Below, in pieces: positions 12,733-26,700 of a stretch of DNA of 64,000 nt. A program made the translations under genes and the position numbers. Under the pieces are notes generated by a model. The model was not told where the DNA came from, made no database searches, and saw only the letters and a program-made list of their open reading frames with translations. Position 1 is the stretch's first letter, and each line of letters starts with the position of its first letter. The stretch is from Trichuris trichiura (lineage: Eukaryota; Nematoda; Enoplea; Trichinellida; Trichuridae): assembly GCA_037903355.1 (NCBI GenBank), contig JBAJFE010000060.1, forward strand, positions 1,116,001-1,180,000, read 5' to 3'.

Positions 12733-15700
12733 CTAAAAGGCACCGTTCCTGGCAAGGATAGCATCCAGCAAGAGGACGCACTGGGTCAAAGTGATGTAAC
12801 ACGCATCAAAGAGAGGCTCCGCTTTAGCGGGAAAATTGGAATGCTTATTATCTTGACCCTTATGGATTAAGTTCGTTGCAATAAACTTGCGATTATTGAC
12901 TGCATGCACACTTTCCTGAAATTTCAAATGTCACACTTGCCCTGCTGCACGGGAAAACATTCACCGAGAAAACGTATTGCAACACGATGGATTGATGATC
13001 TTTGACCGATTTCGCGTACGCAGTCATGGCGCAACTGGAAGGATCAGCTTCGGGTGCGCGAAGTTCGTCAAAAAATGTTTGAAGGAAGACAACCACACTT
13101 AATCATGGAAGAATCATTGTCGAAGCGACGCGATTTTATTTTAGCTCACCTTCTGACCCGCTGTACACTGTCCTTGATCACGTTGGCAGGCGGAATTTTC
13201 AACTCAGCCACCAACATGTCGTCCAAGGAGGATACCTCTTTGGCGCTGTGCTTTTTGGCTGTTCTAAAAATCTACAAAACATCAATTAATTGCATATGGC
13301 GTAGAAGGCAGAGCAGCTGGCAGAACAATGGGATTTTCAATTTGGCATAATCGCTAATAAACTTGGACAGATGCAGATTTTTAAAGTTCAAATATTAATG
13401 CCTCATGGCTGCATTCAGACAACCTATGGCGACAAAGCAGCCACCGAGATAGCTGAACGAAGCCAGGAAAACAATTTCACTACGCGTAAAACACTTGGAG
13501 AAGAAGCAGCGGAAGATATTACGCTTAATGCAATATGGCCAACCACGATATGAATTATATTTTCTGTTAAATACAAAAAATGCAAATTAGATAATAAGAT
13601 TTTCTGGGCCAAAAGCCAGCTAGGGATGTGGGCGCTTAATAAAGAAAGCTTTGGAGGTAAACAGCAGACTGATAAGTATTAATAAAAACTTATAAAAAAG
13701 AAACAAAGCGTAACAGCGATACACGATAGGTGGATAATGTGAAACTTACTTGCATGCAATCAGCTACTTCCAATTTTATAACGTTCATCGCCATAAGATC
13801 GATAACATCTGAAAAGCAGAGAAGAGTGAATGTCAATGGCGAACCTTTGAGCTCGATACTTAGTATATCTATAATTAAAGTGAGGGAAGACATGAAGGCA
13901 GAGAATGCATCGGGTCCTTTAGTCAGCATGGCTTCTTTCATCCTTAAATGATAAATTAATTAGCTGCTGGTCGAAAGAATACTATTCGAAAGCACAGTTT
14001 GGAAATTAAACTTAACAGCAATGGAATCACAACAATCATTACAAACACAGATTAACAAAGTGAGCTCGCGGCGGACAAAGTAATAACCTTTGGCCAAACT
14101 CTTCAACCAAATTTGGCTGCCGTGAAAGGTCAGCGGATGAAGATGGTTGTTGGTCACCGGATTGAGCTCCACTTTCTATGGCATTGCACTGAATTGAATC
14201 GGCCAGCAGAGAAGTTCCATTGGTCAGCACAGATTCCTAAAAAGGCAAACAATTCAGGATGACCGTGTAAGGATGTCTGCGCTTGATGCAACAACATTGA
14301 GACGTGGATTGAGCTCATCAATAAAGGCTTACGAAAACCTGTACCGAGCTGGACTCGCGCATTGTCTCTATGGATTACGTATGTACAACCAAAAGCTATG
14401 GCTATTGATCTTCTGTACTTTCCCTAACAAACTGATTATCCATTCATTGGTAAGGAGTCTGTTTCAATATTTCATGGATAGACGTTCAAAAAACAGGAAA
14501 AACCATGAAAAGATAAAATTTTGATGTCATCTTCCATTAAACTCCACTTTTGAGAATGAAAATTCAAAAGGAAAAGCCCAACCAAGCAACGATACGTGCT
14601 TTAATGTATTAAAGAACGAATAAGTAAATTCTGTTTTGAAATCATTCTTCAACTCAAAGTTAAGAGAAAGAAATTAGAACTTGCATGGAAGTAACTGTAT
14701 TCGAATCTTGTCGGCTATGGGCCCAACCGTCATACTGTAATTTTGCTGGCAATGCTGTTCTACCCTCCCCTAAGCCTAAGTCTAAACGTAAGGCTTACAT
14801 GTTGACTTAGGCTTAGGTAAGGGCAGAACAGGTTAGCCGGAATTTTATCCAGTAAAGGAAGAACATGATGCCCGTATAGTTTACAGAAAGGAACCTGCAT
14901 TTCTTGTACGGCGGGTCGCGTTACCGACAAGACTTGCTGGATTCAAATAAAGCCTATAGGTTGAAATATTTTGGAAACTGGAAGAAAGCGACATTCTGCA
15001 GAATTAAAGATCCCTTTTTCAAATTGCTACGAGCACTGTGGACTCAATAAGATACGCGTCCCTATTTTATGATTTACGCAAACGGAAAAAAAATAAATGA
15101 ATCATTTTGAAGACGACACTATGTCAATAAATGATCCATTTTCAATCCAAACAATTTACTGGTCAGAAAAGAATTAAAGATAGCGGATTGAAGCTTAGTT
15201 GGTCGACATGGTGACAGCTTTAAATGCGGAGCGAATAATAATCGTAACGAAATCAATGGCTGTGGCATTTACAAAAAATTTTTGAACTTTTTTTTTTTTA
15301 GAAAACTGCCGGCAATGCAAATATTATACTTGAAATTTATTACTTGTACATCGACTGAAGCTTTATCTGGTGGTAATGCATCCATAGCTTTCAGGAAGTC
15401 ATTGCACGCATTAAGGAAAGCTTTATCTTTGGCTTCAACTGCCTACAATTAGGCAAATTTAATTTGAAATATCTCTGGCAATGTTTTATACTTGTTTAAG
15501 CAGTGTGTCACGGAGGGCAATTATCTGTTGCACAACGAGTTTGCGATGCGAGAGTACATCTTCGCAAGTCGAAGATGTCGATGGGAAAATACACGAAGCC
15601 TTAAAAGCGAGGAAAAATTTGCATTAGGCACAACATGTACGTATATGGTCAACGATTACTCTGCTTGATTGGCTTTTTGCCGTGCCCAAAGCGATCAGCC

Positions 15701-16187
15701 ACTCTTGACGCTCCTTTGTAGTTCTTGCTCGAATGTAGAAGCACTGTTCGCCAGGTACGACAATTTCGAAACGGCAGTGGTCGTACGAATCAGCTGTAAG
15801 TTTGGAAAGTTCAAGAAAATGGCCTATCAGCTTTAACAAAACAGTGCACCATTAACTTCGCAGTCACTTAGGTTAACCGAACCTTTGCAGCCGTGGCTCA
15901 CTTCAGCCTCGGAGATGCAATAGGAGAGAACATTACCATCCAAAACAAACCACCTTGGTTGCCATCCTATAAAAACAATATCATAGCAAGTATATACAGT
16001 AGACCCGATTTGAGTACAGCTTTTTAAAAATAAATATTCTGAAAAGAAAGCCACTGTAATCCTAATGATAAAACTTTAAATCTGCTCTCCATCGTAAATG
16101 TAGAGAGGCTAAAGGTCAAGAATGCATACCTATTAAGTAGTTAGTCCATTTAAGTAGTTCACCCTCTTTTCTGATAGGCCTATCCAT
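12733..16187 (-). CDS. FAPP2/PLEKHA8-like protein: PH domain plus GLTP-like lipid-transfer domain
   Basis: Eleven exons fit in phase (high to low coordinates): 16187-16130, 15966-15850, 15793-15660, 15599-15492, 15442-15344, 14236-14088, 13942-13860, 13808-13750, 13271-13150, 13097-12965, 12915-12733, coding for about 414 aa. The start is ATG at 16187 (MDRPIRKEGELLKWTNYLIG). Residues 8-100 are a FAPP-type PH domain: GWQPRWFVLDGNVLSY, GCKGSVNLSDCEV, PGEQCFYIRARTTKERQEWL. Such PH domains bind PI4P and Arf1 at the trans-Golgi. The linker is low-complexity. The last ~170 aa resemble the glycolipid-transfer (GLTP) fold: FLQTFFDEL, AYAKSVKDHQ and a closing LFDACYITLTQCVLLLDAIL helix, as in FAPP2, which moves glucosylceramide. 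The usual D-x-x-G-N and WLKR sugar-contact motifs are not conserved (see findings). Human FAPP2 is about 519 aa, so this version is shorter. An exon within the 1.1-kb intron 5 could have been missed. The PH call is firm; the GLTP call is good but rests on pattern similarity. Confidence 0.8.
14745..14831. repeat. Palindromic element with telomere-like hexamers, copy 1
   Basis: This lies in intron 5 of the PH-GLTP gene. Arms 14755-14782 and 14804-14831 are inverted copies (25 of 28 match) around a 21-nt loop, and each contains CCTAAGCCTAAG / CTTAGGCTTAGG, i.e. the nematode telomere hexamer TTAGGC in opposite orientations. A related sequence occurs at 61775-61828. Confidence 0.75.
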
Positions 16188-17697
16188 TATTGGCAACTGC
16201 AGGCATCCGTTCGCATCTTTTACAGCCCCCTAAATTCGCTCTTGGAGCATTGCTAATGTCGCGGCCATTAGTCCGTGACAGTAAGAAAGCCTACCTAGAA
16301 AGATTTGCAGGTCTAACGTGGCATTTGAGAGACCTTACTCAGCAATAGCTTTCATCCTCTAGTTCTTAACTTCTTATACTATCATAAACATTGGCGTAGG
16401 CTGGATGTTGACAACTTTTCATCGTTGTACGTAGTTCAAAAGTAGTTTGCACAAAAACGTTCCATGAAACTGTTCTTTTTCATTAGAAAGCCCTCCGCGA
16501 AAATGTGAAGTTTTGCCGGAATGCGCTGAGAGAATTTTTACTCCTCAGCCTGTTGGCAACACGTAAAATCTCGCAAAGGCTTCAGCGGAAAGGCAATATT
16601 TTCCTTTGAATGAAAAGGTTTGGAGATAAACAAATTTACCTTTTGGATGAACGCTATGCAGGCGTGGCTGAAATCTGCGGAGGCTTGCAAAAAGCGCGTA
16701 GGCTTTTTTACGAGCGATTAAAATGCTCTTTACTTGCGCGCTTTCCTTCTGTAGCTAACCCTGTTCGGCTAGGCATGAATGTTTCTTTTTTGGTTTCTCG
16801 GCGACCGCTTTCGAAATTGCGTGACCTGGTGAAACGTCGGCCGATTTTACGTTTTTAAAAAGTGCCACTGATTGCGCAGAGTTTGAAGTGAGCAATCTGC
16901 CGTCAATTCGGATGGGCAGTTATAAAGGTGCCGAAAATTGTATTTTCAAGTTGGTCGTCATGACGAGGAGAGGAAATGCGTCTGCGTGCTCGTAAATTTT
17001 GTCGATCACTTTATAGGGACTTATTTCTCATTCGTGCTTTTTTTATGTAGACATTTCGCCTTGGTTAGTGTCTCAGCAAAGCAAAGCATCGATGTCAGCT
17101 ATAGTCAAGGTTAACTGCGAGCTCTTATCGGCCTTGAAGAAGAAAATTTCTTTCTTCGAATTTCAAGTATATGTCCATTGCGAGCTTAAAAAGTTGTCGA
17201 GCCTATCCTTGCCTTTGTAACTGCCCATCCATTTGGTAATTTGGCATTTATTGGCTTACAACGAGACGCTGTGCAATCAGATTGGCTTTCACTATGGTCA
17301 ATGCCGATGCATGCAACGTTCTACTTTGACTTTGTCGTCTGCATCCGTCAGCTGACGCTTCCACAAAGCTAAGGGATACTTAATACTGGATATAGCTGTC
17401 ACCTCTCCTTCTACGCAGAACAAGAATCATTTTTGCACTCCGAAGCGGACATTATCCGTTATATAATTTTTTCATATCGTATGAATAATAGCTTAGTTGT
17501 TTTCGGAAGGTCTTTGTTTGGTTTTCTGTGCAGTTGTAGATCTTTTACCTATTAACTTTTCATTTTAGGTACAAAATTGCCGGGTAATATTTACCCTACG
17601 TCTCAGCGTTGAAAGACGCTGGGTGCCAGTCTTTCTTATTAACGTTTCTGTTTCATTTAGGACACTTACACTTGTGCATGAGTAGAGCGTCCTCCCG
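16188..17697. other. Intergenic region between divergent genes
   Basis: No recognised gene. It separates the start of the PH-GLTP gene (-) from the start of the UEV gene (+), so it should hold both promoters; I see no clear TATA box. An 82-aa ORF at 16610-16858 (+) is not recognisable. Confidence 0.4.
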
Positions 17698-18324
17698 ATG
17701 AGCGGTGGTAAATTTTTTTAAAAAAGAATTTAAAACACTTAAAAAAATGCTACGTCCTTTTTCAGTCGAGGTACCGAGAAACTTTCGTCTGTTGGATGAA
17801 CTCGAGGAGGGACAAAAAGGAAAGAGCGATGGCACCATTTCCTGGGGCTTAGACGACGACGAAGATATGACACTATCCCTATGGCGTTGCGTTGTTATTG
17901 GACCACATCGCGTAAGCGTTTTCCTACAAAATAAATTTCTGCGAATTATCGTAAGGAGGTGTGAAAACATTGCAGACCCCTTTTGAAAGCCGTATGTACA
18001 GCTTGGCAATTGAATGCGGGGAAAATTACCCGAACGAGCCTCCAACTGTTCGTTTCATTTCAAAAATCAACATGAATGGCGTCAATAGTACAAACGGTTT
18101 GGTACGTCGGCAATGACGGCGTTTTTGTTTTCATGAACGAATCGAGCCACTTGTGTTGGTCATTGCAGGTGGACAGCCGCTACATGACTATACTATCCCA
18201 GTGGCAAAAGAATTACACAATTCGTCACGTGCTGGAGGAGATACGTCGCATTATGAGCTTCAAAGAGAATCAACGTTTAGAACAGCCTCCGGAAGGGTCG
18301 CTTTACACTCAACCCATGGTGTAG
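17698..18324 (+). CDS. uev-1: Ubiquitin-conjugating enzyme E2 variant (UEV/Mms2)
   Basis: Complete in four exons: 17698-17707, 17766-17911, 17976-18101, 18169-18324, giving 145 aa, exactly the usual Mms2 length. The first exon encodes only MSG plus one base, a tiny start exon. The protein reads [17 protein letters not shown], then [48 protein letters not shown] and a C-terminal QPPEGSLY. These are hallmark UEV segments. There is no Cys in the E2 active-site position after the INMNG loop, as expected for a catalytically inactive variant that partners Ubc13 to build Lys63-linked chains in DNA-damage tolerance and signalling. Introns are 58-67 bp with standard sites. I see nothing abnormal in it. 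Confidence 0.96.
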
Positions 18325-21300
18325 TAGCGACAGTTTCCAAGATACAACGATTTACGAATTGTAAGCTTAGGGCCGCGTTCATCTCCATTTTTTTCAACTT
18401 GCATTTGTGCTCAGATAACGGCATGTTATTTGAGTAAAGTTTGCTTTTTTATAAAAAAAGAAAACGAGTTGACCAATGAACGTCATTATTAATAGAATGC
18501 TATTTTTAATTCAGCTCCTCACGTATCCTTAATGCGGCATTTGTTTGAAATTATTTTACGCTCTCTCTCTCTCTCTGAACGCATGCTTTGACTACTTTCT
18601 CATTCACTGTAGGCTACTGTATTCTTTCGGCTTTATGTAAAAAAAGAAAAGGTCTTAGTTTTTGTTCCGTACAGATCGGTTGATGCGTCCCAGCGTATGT
18701 CTATGCTTTTTGCTTAATAATGATCAACGGCTAGATGGTCTCAATGATATTGCGGTCATCAGATGTTTATTTACCATTTACTTATAATATGAATGCGTTA
18801 ACTCGTATCTTGGAGCAAACATGAAGAAATTTCACTAATTTAAACTGGTCTAAAGAAAACATTTTAAATGAGATGATTTCGGCAACTTCAAGACATTGTG
18901 TCAGTCTTTGTTTCTACGAAATCTCTTGCGGATTCTGTGTGCTTGGCATAGTACTGATAATATTCCTTTCTTACCACGTCATTAAGCTGATACTTTTCGT
19001 ATTAAAGGCATTCACTAAGTAGCCTTAAGTGATCTAGCGTTTTCGAGAACATCTCATTCATAATTGTCCATTAATGGGATATCTATTAGAGAAGAATGAA
19101 TGACCGCTGGCGGATAGTGTTATTTTTACGTGCGAAATAGTCGGCGGTTCGCGTATAGGCTTCAACTCTGTAAAATCGGACGTAAGAGTTGTTGCAGCCG
19201 AAAATAAAATGTGCTCTTTTGATATAATTGGATAAGCTTTTTGAGTAGCACGAGAATTGCCAGCGCAGGAGAATGCATATGCAACATTTGGATCTTGGCT
19301 AAGGGCATCGCGAAAATTATGAGCGGATGGATCTCATTTGTCTTTTCAAAGTTCGTCCTCTGAGACGTTGCTCATTGGATGAATTTTTCTTTGCCTTGAA
19401 AAATTTGATAAATGGGTACACGTTGTTGCGTTATCAACTGGAGCGGCAACTGCTCCCGTCGATACAACGTTTGTTTGCCAGTTTCCATTTTATTCTTTTG
19501 TTCCAGTAAGTTTGCTTCGCTTCAGTGCTGACGTCATCCGATATTCGTGTCAATTGTTGCAAAGTAAATTTTCTAAATGAAAAAACCGATTTCACTTAAA
19601 CTCGAGTGCTCCACATACCTGTACGGCAGGTGACTATGCGTTGCAACCTTGGCATTATTTGACCTCAAAGAAAAAGCTCGGAAAGACTTCGTATCTCGGG
19701 AATGACACAAAGCGGACAAATTCAACGTTTAAATTCGCTCAACTGTTCAACCCAGCTTCCTCCGGACTGTACGTTTCCAACTTATCTTCTTTTGCCTCTT
19801 CTACTCGCGTTATCTCAGCAGAAGATCTTTCATCCGATTGCAGCGAACACACATGTTAACACGTTATTTCCGTTCTCTGTGCTTTATTACCTTTAAATGC
19901 ATATTTCCTGGCGAATTAATAATGTGCAAGATTTGTAGGAAATGTCAGCCTTATTTCACAGACGTTCCGTCTCTGTCTCCTATAACAGTAAGATGTTAAT
20001 ATTAATAGATCATCAATAAGCCAGAGCACTTCAAGGTTTGTTTTGTTTTTCCCGAATGCATATTTATTTCTGTGTAACAACGTTCGCGTGATACGTTTTG
20101 TAAAGAGCAAGATTCGCTTATGCTATTGGTTCAATCAGAGAAGGACGTCCTCTGACTGTTCCGTGTACATTCAACGCTCCCAATCGTACCATTGACGCAA
20201 TCACTGTTGTATATTGGCAGAACGATGGCGAAATACTTGATTGAAGTTACGAGAAGTTTTCAAAATCTTATGTACCCCATTCGACTGCTTCAAGTTGATT
20301 CTACCTATACATAATTTGTCTTGATGGCAAAGTCACGTTAGATAGTATTTTTTTGATTTTTAAAAATCGAAATGGAAGTTGTAGCTAAGTTTTCGGGATT
20401 CATCAGATGCCGTTTTCAAAATTTTAATAATAATCTGCAGTAATGTCAAAGACTTTCTGCTTAAAGCTAACAGCTTAAGCAGCGTAGCAGGTCTTCAGCT
20501 ATTTGTTCCGGAGCGTCTCAAGTGAAAGGACAAAAAAAGGAAAAAAATGAATTAAAGCAAAAGGAATTGAGTACGAAAATATAATTAAGAGTAAAGGTGA
20601 AAATGAAAGAAAAAGGGTATTCTGTTTTAGATTTAAAAAATAAGAAAAACAAATATGGTAAGCGAAACACCTATCGCATGAACCAGTAGAGCGAACTTTG
20701 TGCTTTAAAAATTGCATTATGGATGGTTAAATAAATTTAAATAAAAGCTCACCAGAAAAAAATAGGAAACGAAGCTCCCACAAAGCCGATTCCATTTGGT
20801 ATACTGTCGAAGCGAAAGGAGAATAGTAGTCAGGTTCAGCTTTTTTGCAAGTAAAGCGGTAAAGGGAGAGAAACAGCCATAAAATTTTTTTCACCCATTT
20901 TTATTGAGTGAACGAAAAAGATAATGTTTGATTATTGTTGGAGAGTGCAAACATTATTGGACAACTTAATTTTAGTTTACGCTGAACCGCAGCAGCTGTT
21001 ACGTTATGGGCGTTCTACAAATTCTTAACAGAAATGGTTGAGCTTTACTTTCTTAACTTGCATGCACTACACAAGTGTCTACTTTGTTCATTCATTTAAT
21101 TTTTGTGATTTTAATACAGTAACCGTTTTATCTTTCCCTTCCCTGTGTGGATATTTTGGGCAGGCTTAAATTCTGTCTTTGTCCCTTCGATAAGATTTGT
21201 TTATTCTCACTATCCTTTCAACAAATGTGTACTGTTTAGTCACCTTACGCATTTATCAGTCTTCTGCATTCGTAGAAAAAATAGGTCGCATAACACTCCT

Positions 21301-22935
21301 TAGTCAATAACGTTTCGAGCTATGCGTCAATGAATAGTTAAATGCCTTCATTCGTTTTCAGAAATTTTAAAAATATTACTGCCTAATACATTGTTACCTA
21401 TCTCTATAAAGTGGACGATAGTTTGAAAAAAGGCCTTTTGATGCTGTGTTCGAATACATGTACAAATTACTTTGTGTTGTTTCCTTTTTTTAAAGGACGC
21501 TATGCATCGCTTCTCTATCGGAGAATTTAAAAGTCGCAGCAAGGATACCGTTTAAAAGGCAAAAAAACGAACGGTAACACTCACATATACAAAGATAGTG
21601 ACAACGATAGCCGAAGCGGAAAGGCAGAGCAAAGCGGACTGCGAAAACATCCGCACACTGGACGCAAAATGGGAAATATAACGGATTGAGTGTTTGCGTA
21701 GACCAGCGAACATTGCGCGCTTATTAGCATAAAGTGCAAAGCTCTGCAAAAGATGCATATGGCTGTGCTTGAATCAACCTTATCAGGTGAGCGTGCAGTG
21801 AGATAAATATAATAACATGGAAATGATAGATATGCTACGACGCGAAAACGAAACGTGGAAGCACAGAACTGTGCTCATTATCAAGCAGCAACGCTAAGCG
21901 AAGCAATTACATTTTTAAATCCTTATTCAAGCGGTGCTTTTATTCTATTATTCCTTTTTGCGTATATTTTTTCTAATTCACACGAGGGCGTAATGTAGTA
22001 AGTTTTCGTTTACGTTAAAAACAAAAACAAAAGATATGTAAACATCTCAGCTGAACGTTACAGGGAGGAGGTGGGTGTCAGCAGGTGATAATAAAATTGT
22101 ATTGGCATACTAATTTTCGTTCTCTTTACTTATGCTCATATTGCCTCCACAGCAACAGAGCTTCACGCTTGTCCCTAGCGCGGGAGCCGCGTTAACCTTT
22201 CAAGGTGGCGCAATTTATCTCTCACCATATGAACTTAACTTTATTTCATGTATTTCGAAACTGCGATACCCTAAAACTAAGTCTACTAGGATTGACGTGA
22301 CAAACATTGTGCATACATATAAACCCATTATCAACTTTGTAGACCCTGTAAAAGGGACGATATAATAAGCAATTATAAAGCATGCATATTGTCTTTTATG
22401 GTTGCAAGTTTGTAGCCATTTGTTGATGAACTTAGTTCTCCTCGCTTTTACATGCTTTTAGGCGATTACTGTTCAGTTTGTTTAATCATTTTTATCGTGA
22501 ATTTTTCCAGTGTTTTCGCAAACAGATATACAAAGCTTATTATTATTTGTTAGCTCATCTTAAACAAATGTTCTGCCTATTCTTTTCGGCAATTATACTA
22601 TAGATATTTTTACAGCTTTGTTTCAATGTACTGCCATTGTTTATTATGATATGCTTTGCTATGTTAATATTAGTAAAAATGAACTACTTGCCAATTTATG
22701 ATTGTAAAAAATAAAGTGAGCATTTTGCATGTAGTTTATCAGAACATATGCCACGTTTTCTTTTCAAAATTGTGTGCATCGTCATTTTTGCTATTTTTAA
22801 ACTTCCGCTTTACGAAACTAAGGAGCCTTTTGTGGTTTCTGTCTTTAATAAAACGTAGATAATTATTCAACGTGCCAGTCACATGGTGCAAGGTTAGCTC
22901 ATCCGTAAATTTCGTTTCAATAAAAAACCTCTTCG
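18325..22935. other. Intergenic region
   Basis: No recognised gene. ORFs of 60-77 aa (e.g. 19327-19509, 19641-19859, 22132-22365, all +) carry no domain. A (CT)8 tract sits at 18561-18576. Sequence is AT-rich, especially 20.3-21.5 kb. Confidence 0.4.
18561..18576. repeat. (CT)n microsatellite
   Basis: Eight CT units lie about 240 bp downstream of the UEV stop codon. Confidence 0.9.
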
Positions 22936-23409
22936 TCACAACAGCAGTTTTACAGCTAATATTTCTATATCAAACTTTTCGGCAAGTCTGATAACGCTTA
23001 TAAGCAATTCCAAGTCAGAACAGACGGCTAATATGTCAACGTTTGTTACTTCAAATATTTCACCGAACATGTATCTAAAAAAAGTGCACTGCACCATGCA
23101 TATGGCACATTTTCTTCGCGTGCTATAAAATCTTTTTGAAAATAGATCTGTAGAATGAAAAGACGAGCAGAAGGGCGAAGTTTTTAATTGCATTGAACAA
23201 CTGAGTAGTCCGATTCTATAACTAATGTATCCTTCGCCGGAAAGTTGTTTGCAGCGTACAGCAAACGAGAATGTACAAAGGAGCACTTCGCGATGCTCTG
23301 GAAAGATTTGCTGCAGCCGTTCAGCGTAATTTTCGAAATAGTTCAGCATAAGCTTAAGTAATTGACGGAAGCTGGAGGATAGAATCCATTGTATTATCGT
23401 TTCTACCAA
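22936..23409 (-). CDS. Doubtful BTB-like ORF downstream of the COUP-TF gene
   Basis: This open frame of about 157 codons has no good ATG at its start and lies 340 bp beyond the COUP-TF stop codon on the same strand. Its C-terminal half (FRYMFGEIFEVTNVDILAVC then SDLELLISVIRLAEKFDIE) has the rhythm of the second half of a BTB domain: an aromatic 'Y-x-Y-T-G-x-I' like turn, then N-V-x-x-L-L and helical segments. The N-terminal half is unrecognised. It may be the relic of a BTB gene, part of the COUP-TF 3' UTR, or chance. Confidence 0.25.
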   Translation of the reverse strand: MVETIIQWILSSSFRQLLKLMLNYFENYAERLQQIFPEHREVLLCTFSFAVRCKQLSGEGYISYRIGLLSCSMQLKTSPFCSSFHSTDLFSKRFYSTRRKCAICMVQCTFFRYMFGEIFEVTNVDILAVCSDLELLISVIRLAEKFDIEILAVKLLL

Positions 23410-23747
23410 CTAAGGATTGGTAAAATGACAAGCAGCTTGTGAAGAGTCAAGACTAGAACGCAATGTTAGAAAAGCGGATTCCTTAGCATTCGCGTAGTGC
23501 TACTGGAGACTTTTGTTTCAAAACTCTTCTTTGGTAAAAGAAAAAGGAAACGCAATATAGGAAACATGAGAATGCTTGATGGTGTTCGCTTCATTGTCTT
23601 TCCAGGAGCGCTAACGTCCATGAGTGGCCAAATAGTTTTGCCAACAGCCTAAAAGGCTACTTTGCAAAGCAGTAGGCCAAAATTGGAAATTTCTCAACGC
23701 AATTCATTCGCCTGCTCGGACGAATAAGGCGAGCTGCGTAGCATATT

Positions 23748-26700
23748 TCAAGACAGCTGCGTGTATGGCCAACTGAGATTGTTTCCACTGAGCAACATGT
23801 CTCGAATCAACGTTTCTATGGGCGTTTTGCCGACCAGTCGCACAAAAAATAGCTGCTCAATCACCGACGAGCTAATGCTTCGCAAGCTGGGTAGTCGTAG
23901 TAGCAACTTTCCGAATCGGTTAACCTGATTCGGATACTGGGCTTTGCAAAATTCTTCAAGGGCGCATTGGGCTTTTTCCTGAAGGGTACCTATGCGTCCT
24001 ACTTCCGACAAACCGCAGGCATCTAAACACAGACCACTTATAGAGAAAACGAACAATTTCTACTACATTTGCATATCCTAACATGTATGCAACTTGCACG
24101 TCTCCTGGCTGATTTAAGATGTTTGCCAAATCTGCATAACATAACAAATAGGGGCTTTATATTTTCTTCGGCGCTTAACAAACTTGTTTTATTAGATATT
24201 TGCAGATTAGGTCATTTCTTCCTTGCTTGCGGAACATTTTATTATTGAGTAAAATATCAATAAGCGAGTAATGGGTCAGCAGAAAGTAAGGAATTGGCTT
24301 GCAAAGCATGCAACTGTATTATAAATGGAGGTTTAGCGAAAGATCAATTTGCGAAGTCCTTCAAAGGAGCAGGGACGCATCAACTATTATCGTTTAGTAC
24401 CCTGACTAAAGAGCGAGAAATTGTTGGTCAATAGGCGAACGGAAATCAGGCAAATCGGCCATTAAGCCGTCGCTGAATCTATCACTGAAAAATGATACAT
24501 TCCGCTTTGATGTTCGAAGGCAGATGTCGATCGTCGTTTTGACACAAAGCATTGGCTTGGGGGTTACTTTTCTGACAGCCGATTATGAGACGCAAAAATG
24601 CTATTGACTGTGCATTTAAGAGTGAACCAGGCAATTATTGTCCATGTCACTTATCGTACATGGCCAGACAAGAAGAAGAGAACGGCCAAGGTGGGTCGTG
24701 GCCTCCGGATCATGCATTGAGCATTCATTTGGCAATATTAGAACTTAGTCTTCCACTACCGACCAGAATGCTTATATAAGCCGCTATAGTGCGTCACGTT
24801 TATCCACGTGCATCATTAGCGGATTCATAGCAACGCAGAGTGAGATTCCTCTACGCACGGTTAATTTATTCGCTTGTCTCCAGTTGCTCGTAAGCTGCGA
24901 ATGAAAGGGGAGGTTTTGTCCCTTCGAGATTGATCGGTTCGGTAACTTTCTAAATTGCCCTAAGATTGCAAAGAAAAGCTACTTCCAAAAAAACCTTTAA
25001 CATTTCTATATTGTTCTAGCGCAAACTATTAACAGTAAGACGCCACAGCGGGCACCATATAAGCCAAAAACTGTACGCCCAAGTCCAATGATCACCATTT
25101 AATAAATAACATCTCCACTGCAGGAAGTGTTTTTTCCCTGAGGCAAACTTACAATAGAAGCAGTCATTTGTTCTGATTCGCTGAAGTTCGTTGGCCTTTA
25201 AATTTTTGTGTACTATTTCCTATGAAAAGCAAATATGCGCCACAGGAATCTGATTGGAGCATTTTAAACAGACTTCTACGTACATATTAAGTGAATAGGC
25301 TGAGCGATTTCGCGCAGAAGATCGCCTTAAGCATCAAAGACATCTTCGTTCCCTTTAGATAAGATACTAACGCTGAAGTTCCCATGATTTTGACGCAAAC
25401 TACTTTCATTCATCGTTCTGAATTTCTGTCAGGTGTAATGCTAATATTAATGATTATTCCTTTGTGTTATTAGAGCATTAGAAGCTTAAGTAGTACGAGT
25501 TGCTCACTTCGGAGTAAACTCGTATGATTTTAAAGTAGTCAATCGAACGTAATTAAGGGAAGGCTAGAAAAGTCACAAAGGAGAACGTTCACCTATTTTT
25601 GCAAAAGTCTTCCGCTTAACTATTGCATTTCATGCATTCGATAGAATGCCGCTTGTTGAAACCGATCGACGTTCAAGTGAACAGGCTTTTTTCTCTTATT
25701 TTCGACGCCGTTATTGAGCGGATGGAAATGGAGTGCGTATGCACTATATCTTTCAGTTATTGTAAACACTATTTTTCTGCTGCTGATTTTTATCAATCCT
25801 GATAAGCCTTTTTCAAGAAAATAATACTGGTCAACAGTATCGGCTTAGTGTAATACAAAGATCATGTTGCTTGCGTTCAAAAGAGGCGTAGGAATTAAGG
25901 TAATTGTCTGACTTTAGCGGTGTTTTCAACTCGCACTGTAGGTGCAAAAGAGAAAATATCCACTTTCTATTGAAGACTGTAGTATACACAGTAGTTAAGC
26001 ATAGTTTTTAAGAAGAAAGACAAAGCGTCAGAGTTCAGCCTAATACAACTGTCCATATTAAATATAATAAAGAAGAAGGGCAGCAGAACAGTCGAGGGGC
26101 TTAGAGCTGCGCTGAATTATTTTGCCAATATACTTTCGGCATTTCTGCGGGAGACGCTTTAACATTCTATTCTATTTCCGCTTTTGACTATTAAAACATA
26201 AAAATATGAACCAATGATCAACATGATCAGCTTTAGAGTTTCCCACTCGTAGCAAACTGCTTCTGTACTTTGTGCATCACGTTCTTATTATTCGCGGAGC
26301 GTAATGTTCCCTTGAGTAAACTGGTCGTCGAGCAGTGTTAATAACTGCTCAAACAAATGATGAATGAGTAACGAAGAAACGACGTAGTATGGAGCTCGTA
26401 GATGTCTGAGATTATGAAATCAAAGTGTCAAAACAGTGTTGACGTTCCTTATTTGGTATTTTGCAAAATGCGTTCGCTTTAGACTTCTTTGGGTGAGCAG
26501 AACAGTTTCCCATGAAACAACTTAGACTTAAGAAATCGCATCAATTGCCGCTACGTAAACTTCCCAGTAAGGCGTTGTTGTACTGGCAAGAAAGGATAAA
26601 GCGGGAATGGGGTGCATGCTTCAGCTCTGCTTGGCAACAAAAGTTGGCTACATTCTAAAATATTACGTGACAAAAAAGGGTTCGCATAAAATGGCTGTCA